DNA from: Mucilaginibacter xinganensis
GTDB lineage: Bacteria > Bacteroidota > Bacteroidia > Sphingobacteriales > Sphingobacteriaceae
Assembly: GCA_026225055.1 (NCBI GenBank)
Contig: JAMFSA010000002.1
Span: forward strand, 1-60,991
Reading direction: 5' to 3'
DNA length: 60,991 nucleotides
In this document: in pieces, positions 33,683 through 41,403 of the stretch
Position numbering within the stretch: the first letter of the stretch is position 1
Layout: each line of letters opens with the position of its first letter
Notes under the pieces: model-generated
What the model was told of the DNA's origin: nothing
The model's database searches: none
The model's input: only the letters and a program-made list of their open reading frames with translations
Program-made: the position numbers and the translations under genes

Positions 33683-34588
33683 TTACCAATCCAACATTTC
33701 AAGGATCCGCCCGAGATCGTCTTCAGATAAAAAAGGGATCTCTATTGAACCTTTTCCCTGGCTGCCGACCTTGAGTTTTACTCTTGTACTAAATTTTGAT
33801 GCCAGGTCATCCTCTATCTTTTGCAAGGAGTATGACATGGGCTCGGGCTGTTTGCCCTCTTTTTTTACCGGTGCCTTTTGTATATCACGTACCAGTTCTT
33901 CAACCTTACGAACGGATAAACCATCCTTTATAATATGCTGATGGATAAATAATTGTTTGGCAGGGTCATCAACAGAGATGAGCGCGCGCGCGTGGCCCAT
34001 ACTGATTTGCCCATCGCGGATGGAAGCCTGTATGGCAGGCGGCAGCTTTAATAACCGTAAATAATTGGTTACCGTTGAGCGGTTTTTGCTTACGCGATCA
34101 CCAAGCTCTTCCTGTTTAAGGCTACACTCCTCAATCATACGCTGAAAACTTAATGCTACTTCAATAGCGTTAAGGTTTTCGCGCTGTATGTTTTCTATAA
34201 GCGCCATTTCCAGCATTTGCTGGTCATTAGCGGTGCGTACATAGGCTGGTATTTGCGTTAGGCCCGCTAGTTTAGAGGCACGCAAACGGCGTTCGCCCGA
34301 TATCAGCTGGTAGCTATGCGCGTTTACCCGGCGTACGGTTATAGGCTGTATCAGTCCCTGTAATTTTATGGAGTCGGATAGCTCGCTTAACGCCTGCTGG
34401 TCAAACTCGGTACGGGGTTGAAAAGGGTTAACCTCAATTTCAGCAATCCTTATCTCGTTCACCGATCCCATGCTATTTACTTCGGCAGGGGCAGAAACGG
34501 CGCTGTTCTTTTCGGGCATTACATTCACAGAATCATTCAGCAGCGCGCTTAACCCTTTTCCAAGGGCGTTTCGTTTTTCATTACTCAT
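33683..34588 (-). CDS. parB: ParB/Spo0J chromosome-partitioning protein
   Basis: A 301-residue DNA-binding protein that loads at parS sites and acts with ParA in chromosome segregation. The N-terminus RNALGKGLSALL is the ParA-contacting segment, PFQPRTEF near residue 54 opens the ParB/CTPase domain, GERRLRASKLAGL near 98 includes the GERRxRA motif, and the HTH follows (about 145-190, KNRSTVTNYLRLLKLP). The gene starts 2 bp after the parA stop. I found no parS-like GTTTCACGTGAAAC site in the window. Confidence 0.96.
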   Translation of the reverse strand: MSNEKRNALGKGLSALLNDSVNVMPEKNSAVSAPAEVNSMGSVNEIRIAEIEVNPFQPRTEFDQQALSELSDSIKLQGLIQPITVRRVNAHSYQLISGERRLRASKLAGLTQIPAYVRTANDQQMLEMALIENIQRENLNAIEVALSFQRMIEECSLKQEELGDRVSKNRSTVTNYLRLLKLPPAIQASIRDGQISMGHARALISVDDPAKQLFIHQHIIKDGLSVRKVEELVRDIQKAPVKKEGKQPEPMSYSLQKIEDDLASKFSTRVKLKVGSQGKGSIEIPFLSEDDLGRILEMLDW

Positions 34589-34590
34589 TA

Positions 34591-35394
34591 TTATGCTGTT
34601 TCAATTGTTGCGGTAGTTTCATCAACAACCAATCCGTTTTTACGTATAATTTCGCGTGCAAGATTAAGATAATTTATGGCGCCTTTGCAGGTAGCATCGT
34701 GCATAATTACCGATACGCCAAAGCTTGGCGCTTCACTTAACCTTGTATTACGTTGTATAATAGTGTCAAATACCATGTCCTCAAAATGGGTCTTCACTTC
34801 CTCAACCACCTGGTTTGACAAGCGCAGGCGCACATCATACATGGTTAATAAGATACCTTCTATCTGAAGCTCGGTATTCAGGCGTGATTGAACAATTTTT
34901 ATAGTGTTTAACAGTTTGCCCAATCCTTCTAACGCGAAATACTCGCACTGTACCGGTATAATTACCGAGTCGGCGGCGGTTAAAGCGTTTATGGTGATCA
35001 AACCCAGTGATGGTGAGCAATCGATGATAATAAAATCGTACTCATCACGTAAGCTGTTGAGCACATGCTTCATTTTAAACTCGCGGTTCTCCAGGTTTAT
35101 CATCTCAATCTCGGCCCCTACCAGGTCAATGTGGGCAGGCAGCAGATCAAGGTTTGGGGTATCGGTATGCTGTATGGCATCGTGCGGGTTAATATCATTA
35201 ATTATACATTCGTAAATGCTGTTCTTAATGTTACGTGGGTCAAACCCTATGCCCGATGTTGAGTTGGCCTGCGGATCAGCATCAACAAGCAGCGTACGGT
35301 ATTCCAATACGGCTAAACTTGCAGCCAGGTTTATGGATGATGTAGTTTTTCCTACGCCACCTTTTTGGTTGGCTAAAGCAATTATTTTACTCAT
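34591..35394 (-). CDS. parA: ParA/Soj partition ATPase
   Basis: A 267-residue deviant-Walker ATPase. KGGVGKTT (about residues 10-17) is the signature Walker A', LLVDADPQANST (about 35-46) Walker A'' and DFIIIDCSPSLG (about 114-125) Walker B. It drives origin segregation with ParB, encoded directly downstream. First gene of the block parA-parB-DUF5683; a plausible promoter element lies about 100 bp upstream. Confidence 0.97.
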   Translation of the reverse strand: MSKIIALANQKGGVGKTTSSINLAASLAVLEYRTLLVDADPQANSTSGIGFDPRNIKNSIYECIINDINPHDAIQHTDTPNLDLLPAHIDLVGAEIEMINLENREFKMKHVLNSLRDEYDFIIIDCSPSLGLITINALTAADSVIIPVQCEYFALEGLGKLLNTIKIVQSRLNTELQIEGILLTMYDVRLRLSNQVVEEVKTHFEDMVFDTIIQRNTRLSEAPSFGVSVIMHDATCKGAINYLNLAREIIRKNGLVVDETTATIETA

Positions 35395-35495
35395 TGTATA
35401 TATTCAAAAAATTTAAAAAACCAGGAATTATAACCAGTGAAAACAGAAACATAAATTTCTAACTTCGTAAAGTTTTTTTAGCCCGCGCTAAGATA

Positions 35496-35503
35496 CAAAA
35501 TTA
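35496..35503 (-). promoter_or_regulatory. Possible -7 promoter element for parAB
   Basis: Read on the minus strand this is TAATTTTG, an exact match to the Bacteroidota -7 pattern TAnnTTTG, about 100 bp before the parA start. No clear TTTG -33 element was found at the expected distance. Confidence 0.35.
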
Positions 35504-35619
35504 ACTAATTGATTGCGATTTGGCGATGCAGGTTAAGGCTGAATAATGATATTTTACTCACACTTTACCCTTACTTACACACAATCTGCAACATACGGCC
35601 CGCAACGCTTATATAAAAA

Positions 35620-36141
35620 ATGATCACAATAATTTCATCAACCAACAGGCCCGGAAGCACAACGTTTAAAGTAGCCCAATATTACCATAAAAGAATGCGC
35701 CAATTGGGTGCCGACGCCGGTTTACTATCATTAATGCAGCTGCCGCCAAATTTATTGGAGACTGATTTGTTTGGTAAACGAAGCGCGGAATTCAAGCCCA
35801 TACAGGATATTATTACCCAAACCGATAAATTTTTATTTGTAATACCCGAGTATAATGGCAGTTTCCCCGGCGTGTTAAAAGTGTTTATTGACGCCTGTGA
35901 TTTTCCGACCAGTTTTTATGAAAAAAAGGCGGCTTTGGTGGGTGTATCGTCAGGTAAATATGGCAATATTCGCGGTATTGATCATTTTACGGGGGTTTGT
36001 CATTATATAAATCTGCATGTAATGCCATTAAAATTGCACATTGCCAATATTAAAACCGAGCTGGATGAGAATGGCAATTTTTTTAAAGAGGATACGCTCC
36101 GTTTCACTGATGAGCAGATAGAGAAATTCATTGCCTTCTGA
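35620..36141 (+). CDS. NAD(P)H-dependent FMN reductase family protein
   Basis: A 173-residue flavodoxin-fold protein. STNRPGSTTFKVAQYY at residues 6-21 binds the FMN phosphate (short form: STNRPGS), and VIPEYNGSFPGVLKVFID near 72 is the flavin-binding YNGS(F/I)PG motif of NADPH-dependent FMN or quinone reductases. The substrate cannot be told from sequence. Single gene, divergent from parA. Confidence 0.9.
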   Translation: MITIISSTNRPGSTTFKVAQYYHKRMRQLGADAGLLSLMQLPPNLLETDLFGKRSAEFKPIQDIITQTDKFLFVIPEYNGSFPGVLKVFIDACDFPTSFYEKKAALVGVSSGKYGNIRGIDHFTGVCHYINLHVMPLKLHIANIKTELDENGNFFKEDTLRFTDEQIEKFIAF

Positions 36142-36189
36142 TTTTTTGCGCTTAATTTTCAGTTTATTTTTAAGACTTAATTAACGGCG

Positions 36190-36230
36190 AATTAACCTTG
36201 TAATTATTTTTAATTTATTTAAGGTTAATT
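36190..36230. terminator. Inverted repeat after the FMN reductase gene
   Basis: Perfect 10-bp arms AATTAACCTT (36190-36199) and AAGGTTAATT (36221-36230) with a 21-bp AT-only-rich loop, 48 bp past the reductase stop. It could be a weak terminator (no clean T-run follows) or an operator for the downstream gene at 36307. Confidence 0.4.
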
Positions 36231-36306
36231 GCCTGATTTTCATTGTTAAAGATATTTCAATATCAATATTATTTGGTATTTTTAAACCTGCCAATCTGCG
36301 ATCACA

Positions 36307-37740
36307 ATGAAATTTTTATACTATTTATTAGTTTTAATTCTTCTTGCTCCAATTTTTTCAAACGCCCAGGGAACGTATAAACATGGCTATGTAGTAAGCT
36401 TAACCGGTGATACCATAAAAGGCTATATTGAATACAAAAAATGGGAGAAAAATCCGGATTCGATAAATTTTAAAAAAGAGCTCCATGATAGCCCGGTTCA
36501 GGTTTTTACAGTTTTTACTGCAAGAGAATTTGCTGTAAAGGGGGGTGATACTTACAGAAAATACATTATAAATATCAGCCAGGATCACGTTGATAAAGAA
36601 AAACTGAAAACAGGGATAGATACCAACTTTATAGCTCAAAATGTATTTCTACAGATACTTACCACCGGCAACAATGTTACGCTCTTTAGCTATACCGATA
36701 GCATAAAAACCAGGTATTACGTTTCGGAAAGTATGTATGAGGAGCCCCGTGAACTGGCTTACAGGGTTTATTACCAGGGTAAAACCGTTGGGGGCATACA
36801 AACAGACACAACATACCGCAACCAGTTCAGGTACCTGGCGCTAAAATATAAGCCGATAGTTGATACAGCAAAAGCGAAAGCCGCCGCAGCAGCAGCTATG
36901 GCTGCTGCTACCGCTGCTAACCAGGTAGCTGTTACCAAACAAGTTAAGCGAAAATCAAAAACAACATACAGAACAAAGCAGCTTAGTAAAAGCGCTATAG
37001 CCAAGGTTAAAAATCAGCGGATAGCCGCCGAAAGGGATTCTGTTGCCAATGCCGATACGTTGGCCACTATGATAACAAAATCAAAATATGTAAAGGTTGA
37101 CCTTGTAAAAATAGCAAGGGCAATTAATGGCGATACAAAGGAAAAATTTGATACTGTGCGCCACTGGTGGTTTGCGGGTATAATTTTAAATGATAATGTA
37201 TTGGCATTGAATGGCCCGGCTAAATTCCCGAAAAGCAGTTCAATCATGCCAAAAATATCATTCGGCTATAGTGTATTCCTGAACAAGAAAACAGAACGGA
37301 TGGTGTTTCGAACGGAGCTGTCGCTCTCGGCAAATAAATACACTTTTCCTGATACCAGGGATACGTCGGGCGCAATAAACAGTTTAAGCAAAATTAAGCA
37401 GTACACATTCTCCGTAGCACCGCAGCTGATTTATAACGTATACAATGAAATAGAGTTTAAGGCATATATTAATATCGGCGTATCTGCAAACCTGTCGGCC
37501 TATAATAAATACACCTTTACCCGCACCTCGTCAGATACCACAACTGTAAAAGACAAATACCCTAAACTATCAACCTTTTGGTTTAATGTGCCCATAAAAG
37601 CAGGTGTAGTAATTGATAACCATTACGAGTTTTACCTGGGATATGCTTTCCCGGCAACGTTAACCAGCGGCGGCTCGGGTTATACCGGCAAGCTAAAACA
37701 ATATGAGCTGGGCTTTAATTACCTTTTCGGGTTTAACTGA
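36307..37740 (+). CDS. Secreted protein with predicted outer-membrane beta-barrel
   Basis: A 477-residue protein of unknown function with signal peptide (ending FSNAQ). Residues 20-180 form an N-terminal domain starting GYVVSLTGDTIKGYIEYKKW (in parts: LTGDTIKGYI), seen in many Bacteroidota envelope proteins. Residues about 190-245 are a low-complexity insert, alanine-rich and then strongly basic (KRKSK, RTKQ). Residues about 280-477 alternate as barrel strands and end in YELGFNYLFGFN, the aromatic C-terminus of outer-membrane barrels. Its stop directly abuts the stop of the convergent T9SS gene. Confidence 0.7.
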   Translation: MKFLYYLLVLILLAPIFSNAQGTYKHGYVVSLTGDTIKGYIEYKKWEKNPDSINFKKELHDSPVQVFTVFTAREFAVKGGDTYRKYIINISQDHVDKEKLKTGIDTNFIAQNVFLQILTTGNNVTLFSYTDSIKTRYYVSESMYEEPRELAYRVYYQGKTVGGIQTDTTYRNQFRYLALKYKPIVDTAKAKAAAAAAMAAATAANQVAVTKQVKRKSKTTYRTKQLSKSAIAKVKNQRIAAERDSVANADTLATMITKSKYVKVDLVKIARAINGDTKEKFDTVRHWWFAGIILNDNVLALNGPAKFPKSSSIMPKISFGYSVFLNKKTERMVFRTELSLSANKYTFPDTRDTSGAINSLSKIKQYTFSVAPQLIYNVYNEIEFKAYINIGVSANLSAYNKYTFTRTSSDTTTVKDKYPKLSTFWFNVPIKAGVVIDNHYEFYLGYAFPATLTSGGSGYTGKLKQYELGFNYLFGFN

Positions 37741-39693
37741 TCACCGTACTATTACTACCCACCCTGATATTTTAGGCGTATCGTTTTTCAGATCTATTAT
37801 ATAATAATAGGTGCCTGCGGGTAATAATTGCCCGTTATATTTGCCATCCCATGGTTTACCGTAACCAATGCTTTGAAACATCTGCTGGCCATAACGGTTA
37901 AAAACCTGCGTTAAGCTTTGAGGGTAAGTGCTTAATGCCGCTATATTCCAAAGGTCGTTAACACCATCGTTATTGGGAGAAAAAGTATTGGGGATCTGTA
38001 TGTGTTGATACACCCTTATAAATACCTTGCTGCTATCAATACCGCAATTAGCTGCCGATGTAACGTGCAGTGTATAGGTAGTATCCTGAAAAGGGGAAAC
38101 AACAGGGGTTAATGTATTAGCGCCAATTATATAAGCATCGGGGGTCCAGTAAAAAACATCACCATTTTGAGCACTGCCATTAAGCTTAACAGATTGCCCC
38201 TGAACTATGATCTTATTTGGCCCGGCATTGGCTACGGGCGTTTTTAGCACGTTTACGGTGGCTGTTTCGGCAACATAACAACCAGCATCATTATATACTT
38301 TAACCGTGTAAGTAGTCGTATCAACAGGAGTAGCAATTGGGTTGGATATAGTAGGGTTGTTTAAACTACCGGCCGGTGACCATTCATACCTCGTACCGCC
38401 ACTGGCAATAAGTTGGGTACTGCTGCCTGCGCAAATAGTGGCATCACCACCAATTGTAGCAATAGGTTTTGGGTTTACTGTAATTTGCGTTGTTGTGGTA
38501 GTGGGGCAAGCATATTGATTGTATGCGGTTAGTGTATATTTACCTGCATCTGCCTGCGTAACTCCATTAATAACTAATGGAGTTTGACTGGTTGGCGCTA
38601 AATTAGGCCCCGACCACTGGTAGGTTACCCCGCCCGTTGCTAAAATACTTACAGTATCGCCTTCACATACTGATTGCGATAACGGAACGCCGCCTATTAC
38701 CGGATTTGCTGAAACATTAACAGTTAACGGTGACGAATAGGTGCGGCAACTGGCTAATGTGCTGGTTCCGTTGGTTATACCTACCCTGTACTGATACGAA
38801 CCTGGCACAGCATTTTTAAAAACGACATTAAGTGAGGCGGCGGTTTGTCCCGCGGTATCAGTCCAGCCCCCATTGGTATGGTAGGATTGCCATTGATAGT
38901 TGGGGTTATTATTGCCATTAACGTTAGCATCTAACGTAAGTGTTGCATTGGCTCCCTGACATAGCGGTTGGGCTGCTGATCCTGTAACAGAACCAAACCC
39001 AGCATTAATTACCGGGCCGCAAGCCCTAAAGGTGATATCATCCAAAATTAAATCGTTGCCATTGCCCCCGGGAGCATTATTTGTCATTTCAACTGTTACC
39101 GATGAGATATTATCGGGCGTAGTAAAATATAAACTTTCCTGGTTCCAAACCAGGGTTTGTGTTGAGGCAAGCGTACCTGTTGATTTAGTTGCCAACACTG
39201 TTCCATCTGAAGCTAATACGGAAAAGGTAATATTGGGTTCGCTAACCCCCGGACCACTGGCAGCAAGCGTTATGAGATTAAGTATGTAGGCAGAAAACTG
39301 ATAAGTAGTGCCTGGGCATAAGGTTGGTGCACTTTGTGTAAAAAAAACGCTTGGCTGTGCTGATGCATTAACTACCATCATATAGCCGTTGGGGTTCCCC
39401 GTGTGGTCTGATGTTACAATTTGCCAGGTAGGATGACAATTTTGATTGAGGTTAACACTGTTAACAATGGTATAATAACCATCATTAGGGCAATTGCTTG
39501 ATGTATAGATCATGTTGGTAACACCAGCCGGTAACGGAGCGCCGGGGTTTGAACCTGAACCGAAGGTTTGATTGATAACAGGGTCGCCTAAACTGCCGTC
39601 GCAGCTGGTTATTGAAGTCTGTGCGTTTGCCTTTAAGGCTGCAGCAGTTAGTATTAGAGGAAATAGAATGGTAAAAATTATAAGGCGCATCAA
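37741..39693 (-). CDS. T9SS type-B secreted protein with Ig/PKD-like domains
   Basis: A 650-residue exported protein, signal peptide ending KANAQ. Residues about 28-230 form a lectin-like or jelly-roll-like domain (with LVWNQESLYFTTPDN and DLILDDITFRACGP). Ig/PKD-like repeats follow at about 235-560, each with C-x-G-x-x beginnings such as ICAGSSTQLIASGG. The C-terminal 90 residues (NTFSPNNDGVNDLW, WDGKYNGQLLPAGTYYYIIDL) are the gliding-motility-type type-B sorting domain. No PorP/SprF partner is next to it, so it presumably uses general T9SS parts. A possible adhesin or polysaccharide-binding protein. Confidence 0.88.
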   Translation of the reverse strand: MMRLIIFTILFPLILTAAALKANAQTSITSCDGSLGDPVINQTFGSGSNPGAPLPAGVTNMIYTSSNCPNDGYYTIVNSVNLNQNCHPTWQIVTSDHTGNPNGYMMVVNASAQPSVFFTQSAPTLCPGTTYQFSAYILNLITLAASGPGVSEPNITFSVLASDGTVLATKSTGTLASTQTLVWNQESLYFTTPDNISSVTVEMTNNAPGGNGNDLILDDITFRACGPVINAGFGSVTGSAAQPLCQGANATLTLDANVNGNNNPNYQWQSYHTNGGWTDTAGQTAASLNVVFKNAVPGSYQYRVGITNGTSTLASCRTYSSPLTVNVSANPVIGGVPLSQSVCEGDTVSILATGGVTYQWSGPNLAPTSQTPLVINGVTQADAGKYTLTAYNQYACPTTTTTQITVNPKPIATIGGDATICAGSSTQLIASGGTRYEWSPAGSLNNPTISNPIATPVDTTTYTVKVYNDAGCYVAETATVNVLKTPVANAGPNKIIVQGQSVKLNGSAQNGDVFYWTPDAYIIGANTLTPVVSPFQDTTYTLHVTSAANCGIDSSKVFIRVYQHIQIPNTFSPNNDGVNDLWNIAALSTYPQSLTQVFNRYGQQMFQSIGYGKPWDGKYNGQLLPAGTYYYIIDLKNDTPKISGWVVIVR

Positions 39694-39720
39694 TGTTCAG
39701 GGGTCACAATAGTTTATCTC

Positions 39721-39728
39721 CAAAAATA
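39721..39728 (-). promoter_or_regulatory. Possible -7 promoter element of the T9SS gene
   Basis: On the minus strand the sequence reads TATTTTTG, an exact TAnnTTTG match 28 bp before the start at 39693. No clear -33 partner. Confidence 0.35.
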
Positions 39729-39766
39729 TATTTTTTTCATTGATACGGTATGCTATTACTATATAA

Positions 39767-39781
39767 CGTTTGTTACAAACG
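39767..39781. promoter_or_regulatory. 15-bp palindrome in a divergent promoter region
   Basis: CGTTTGT-T-ACAAACG, perfect 7-bp arms with one central base, lying midway in the 135-bp region between the T9SS gene (minus) and the PQQ-type dehydrogenase (plus). A further ACAAAC follows at 39795-39800. Candidate operator acting on either or both genes. Confidence 0.45.
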
Positions 39782-39828
39782 AACAGATTTGGGTACAAAC
39801 AAAAGAATTCACAACTGGTTAATTATTA

Positions 39829-41166
39829 ATGAAGTTAACTGGAAATTTTAGAGGATGCAAATTAATATTTTTAATTGCAATTAGTGCTGTAATTTTTTGC
39901 ACTTGTTCACAAAATAAGGTGAATTATAGCACTGCCGATAAAGTTACCGACTCAGGTAAACAGGTAGTTGATTTACCGCCGCCATTTTTAACAAAATCTG
40001 TACGCAATTATTGCAAGGTTATAGGCTGGCCTGCCGGTAAAACGCCAATAGCACCACCGGGTTTTAAGGTGAGCGAATATGCAGGCGGATTGGATAATCC
40101 ACGCAATATTTTGGTGGCTAATAATGGGGATGTATTTGTATCCGAAGCGAATACGGAAATAAAAGGACTTAAAAAAATAGGTGCATCTATTATTGGCGCA
40201 ACAAAATCAGAAGATCTGAATAAGAGCGCCAATAATGTTATCCTGTTAAGGGATACAAACGGTGATGGTATACCTGATGTAAGAACAGTTTTTTTAAGCG
40301 GCCTAAACCAACCGTTTGGTATGCTTATTTTGAGTGGATACTTTTATGTGGCCAATACCGATGGCGTTTGGCGCTATCCTTACAAAACCGGCGAAACGCA
40401 TTTAACCGCTCCCGGCAAACGTATTTTAATATTGCCTGCCGGCGGATATAATAACCATTGGACACGCAACCTGCGCACCAATGCCGATAGCAGTAAAATA
40501 TATGTTTCGGTAGGGTCAGGCACTAACGATGCCGAACAGGGTTTGGAAAACGAAGTACGCCGGGCTGATATACTGGAGATAAACCCTGATGGTACAGGCG
40601 AGCGTATTTATGCCAGCGGTTTGCGTAACCCTGCCGGGATAGATTTTCAGCCTCAAACACATGTGCTATACGCAGCGGTAAATGAGCGCGATACTTTCGG
40701 CGATAAGTTAGTGCCCGATTATTTGACCAGTGTACAGCACGGCGGCTTTTATGGCTGGCCCTATGCCTATTTCGGCCAGCACCCCGATCCTAAAAATGGT
40801 GCGCAAAGGCCCGATATGGTCAAGAAAACCATCACACCCGATTTTGCCTTAGGCTCACATACTGCCTCATTGGGCCTGGCTTTTTACACAGGCAAAACAT
40901 TCCCACAAAAGTATTGGGGCGGCGCGTTTATAGGGCAGCATGGCTCATGGAACAGCTCAAAACTGGTAGGGTATAAAGTAGCCTTCATTCCCTTTGTAAA
41001 CGGCAAACCACAAGGAGTTATGGAAGATTTTTTAATCGGATTTATAGCCGACCCGGTTAAACAGGAAGTTTACGGTCGCCCGGTTGGGATAGCGGTAATT
41101 AAGGACGGATCAATATTGGTTGCTGATGATTCGGGCAATAAAATCTGGCGGGTAAGTGTGCAATAG
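39829..41166 (+). CDS. PQQ-dependent sugar (sorbosone/glucose) dehydrogenase family lipoprotein
   Basis: A 445-residue exported beta-propeller protein. A hydrophobic signal segment is followed by FCTCSQ, a lipobox, so it is likely a lipoprotein. Family features: GLDNPRNILVANNGDVFVSEA near residue 85, SGLNQPFGM near 153, NEVRRADILEINPDGTGERIYASGLRNPAGIDF (in parts) near 240, and HGGFYGWPYAYFG near 305, with GQHGSWNSS near 368. These match the glucose/sorbosone dehydrogenase family, which uses PQQ and calcium to oxidise sugars in the periplasm. No PQQ-synthesis gene is present in the window, so the cofactor may be taken up. Confidence 0.88.
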   Translation: MKLTGNFRGCKLIFLIAISAVIFCTCSQNKVNYSTADKVTDSGKQVVDLPPPFLTKSVRNYCKVIGWPAGKTPIAPPGFKVSEYAGGLDNPRNILVANNGDVFVSEANTEIKGLKKIGASIIGATKSEDLNKSANNVILLRDTNGDGIPDVRTVFLSGLNQPFGMLILSGYFYVANTDGVWRYPYKTGETHLTAPGKRILILPAGGYNNHWTRNLRTNADSSKIYVSVGSGTNDAEQGLENEVRRADILEINPDGTGERIYASGLRNPAGIDFQPQTHVLYAAVNERDTFGDKLVPDYLTSVQHGGFYGWPYAYFGQHPDPKNGAQRPDMVKKTITPDFALGSHTASLGLAFYTGKTFPQKYWGGAFIGQHGSWNSSKLVGYKVAFIPFVNGKPQGVMEDFLIGFIADPVKQEVYGRPVGIAVIKDGSILVADDSGNKIWRVSVQ

Positions 41167-41182
41167 ATGCTCTAAATTTAAG

Positions 41183-41237
41183 TTCCCCTCCTCGGAGGGG
41201 GCGTGTAAGCAAGTGCGCAAAGGCAGGGGTGGGTTTC
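41183..41237. repeat. Solo diverged copy of repeat family C
   Basis: CCCCTCC-tc-GGAGGGG hairpin (41185-41200) followed by a 30-bp insert and then CAGGGGTGGGTTTC (41224-41237). The order TTCCC...GGAGGGG...GGGTTTC is that of the DUF559 unit arms, but no nuclease gene is attached. Confidence 0.65.
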
Positions 41238-41270
41238 TACGCCATGCAACGCGCCATCATAAGATTTTTA

Positions 41271-41347
41271 ATCCTGAGGGAAGAAGGATCTGCCCATTTG
41301 TAAACTGCATGTAAAGGATGGTGGATAGATCCTTCGTTCCTCAGGAT
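41271..41347. repeat. Palindromic repeat, family D
   Basis: Imperfect 21-bp arms (19 of 21 matching) at 41271-41291 and 41327-41347, beginning ATCCTGAGG and ending CCTCAGGAT, with a 35-bp loop. It lies in the 237-bp gap before the TonB receptor gene and can fold into a large hairpin. Confidence 0.7.
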
Positions 41348-41403
41348 GACAATGAGGATTAGAAAAAACAAATCGTATTTTTACACATACTTAACCGCCT
41401 TTT

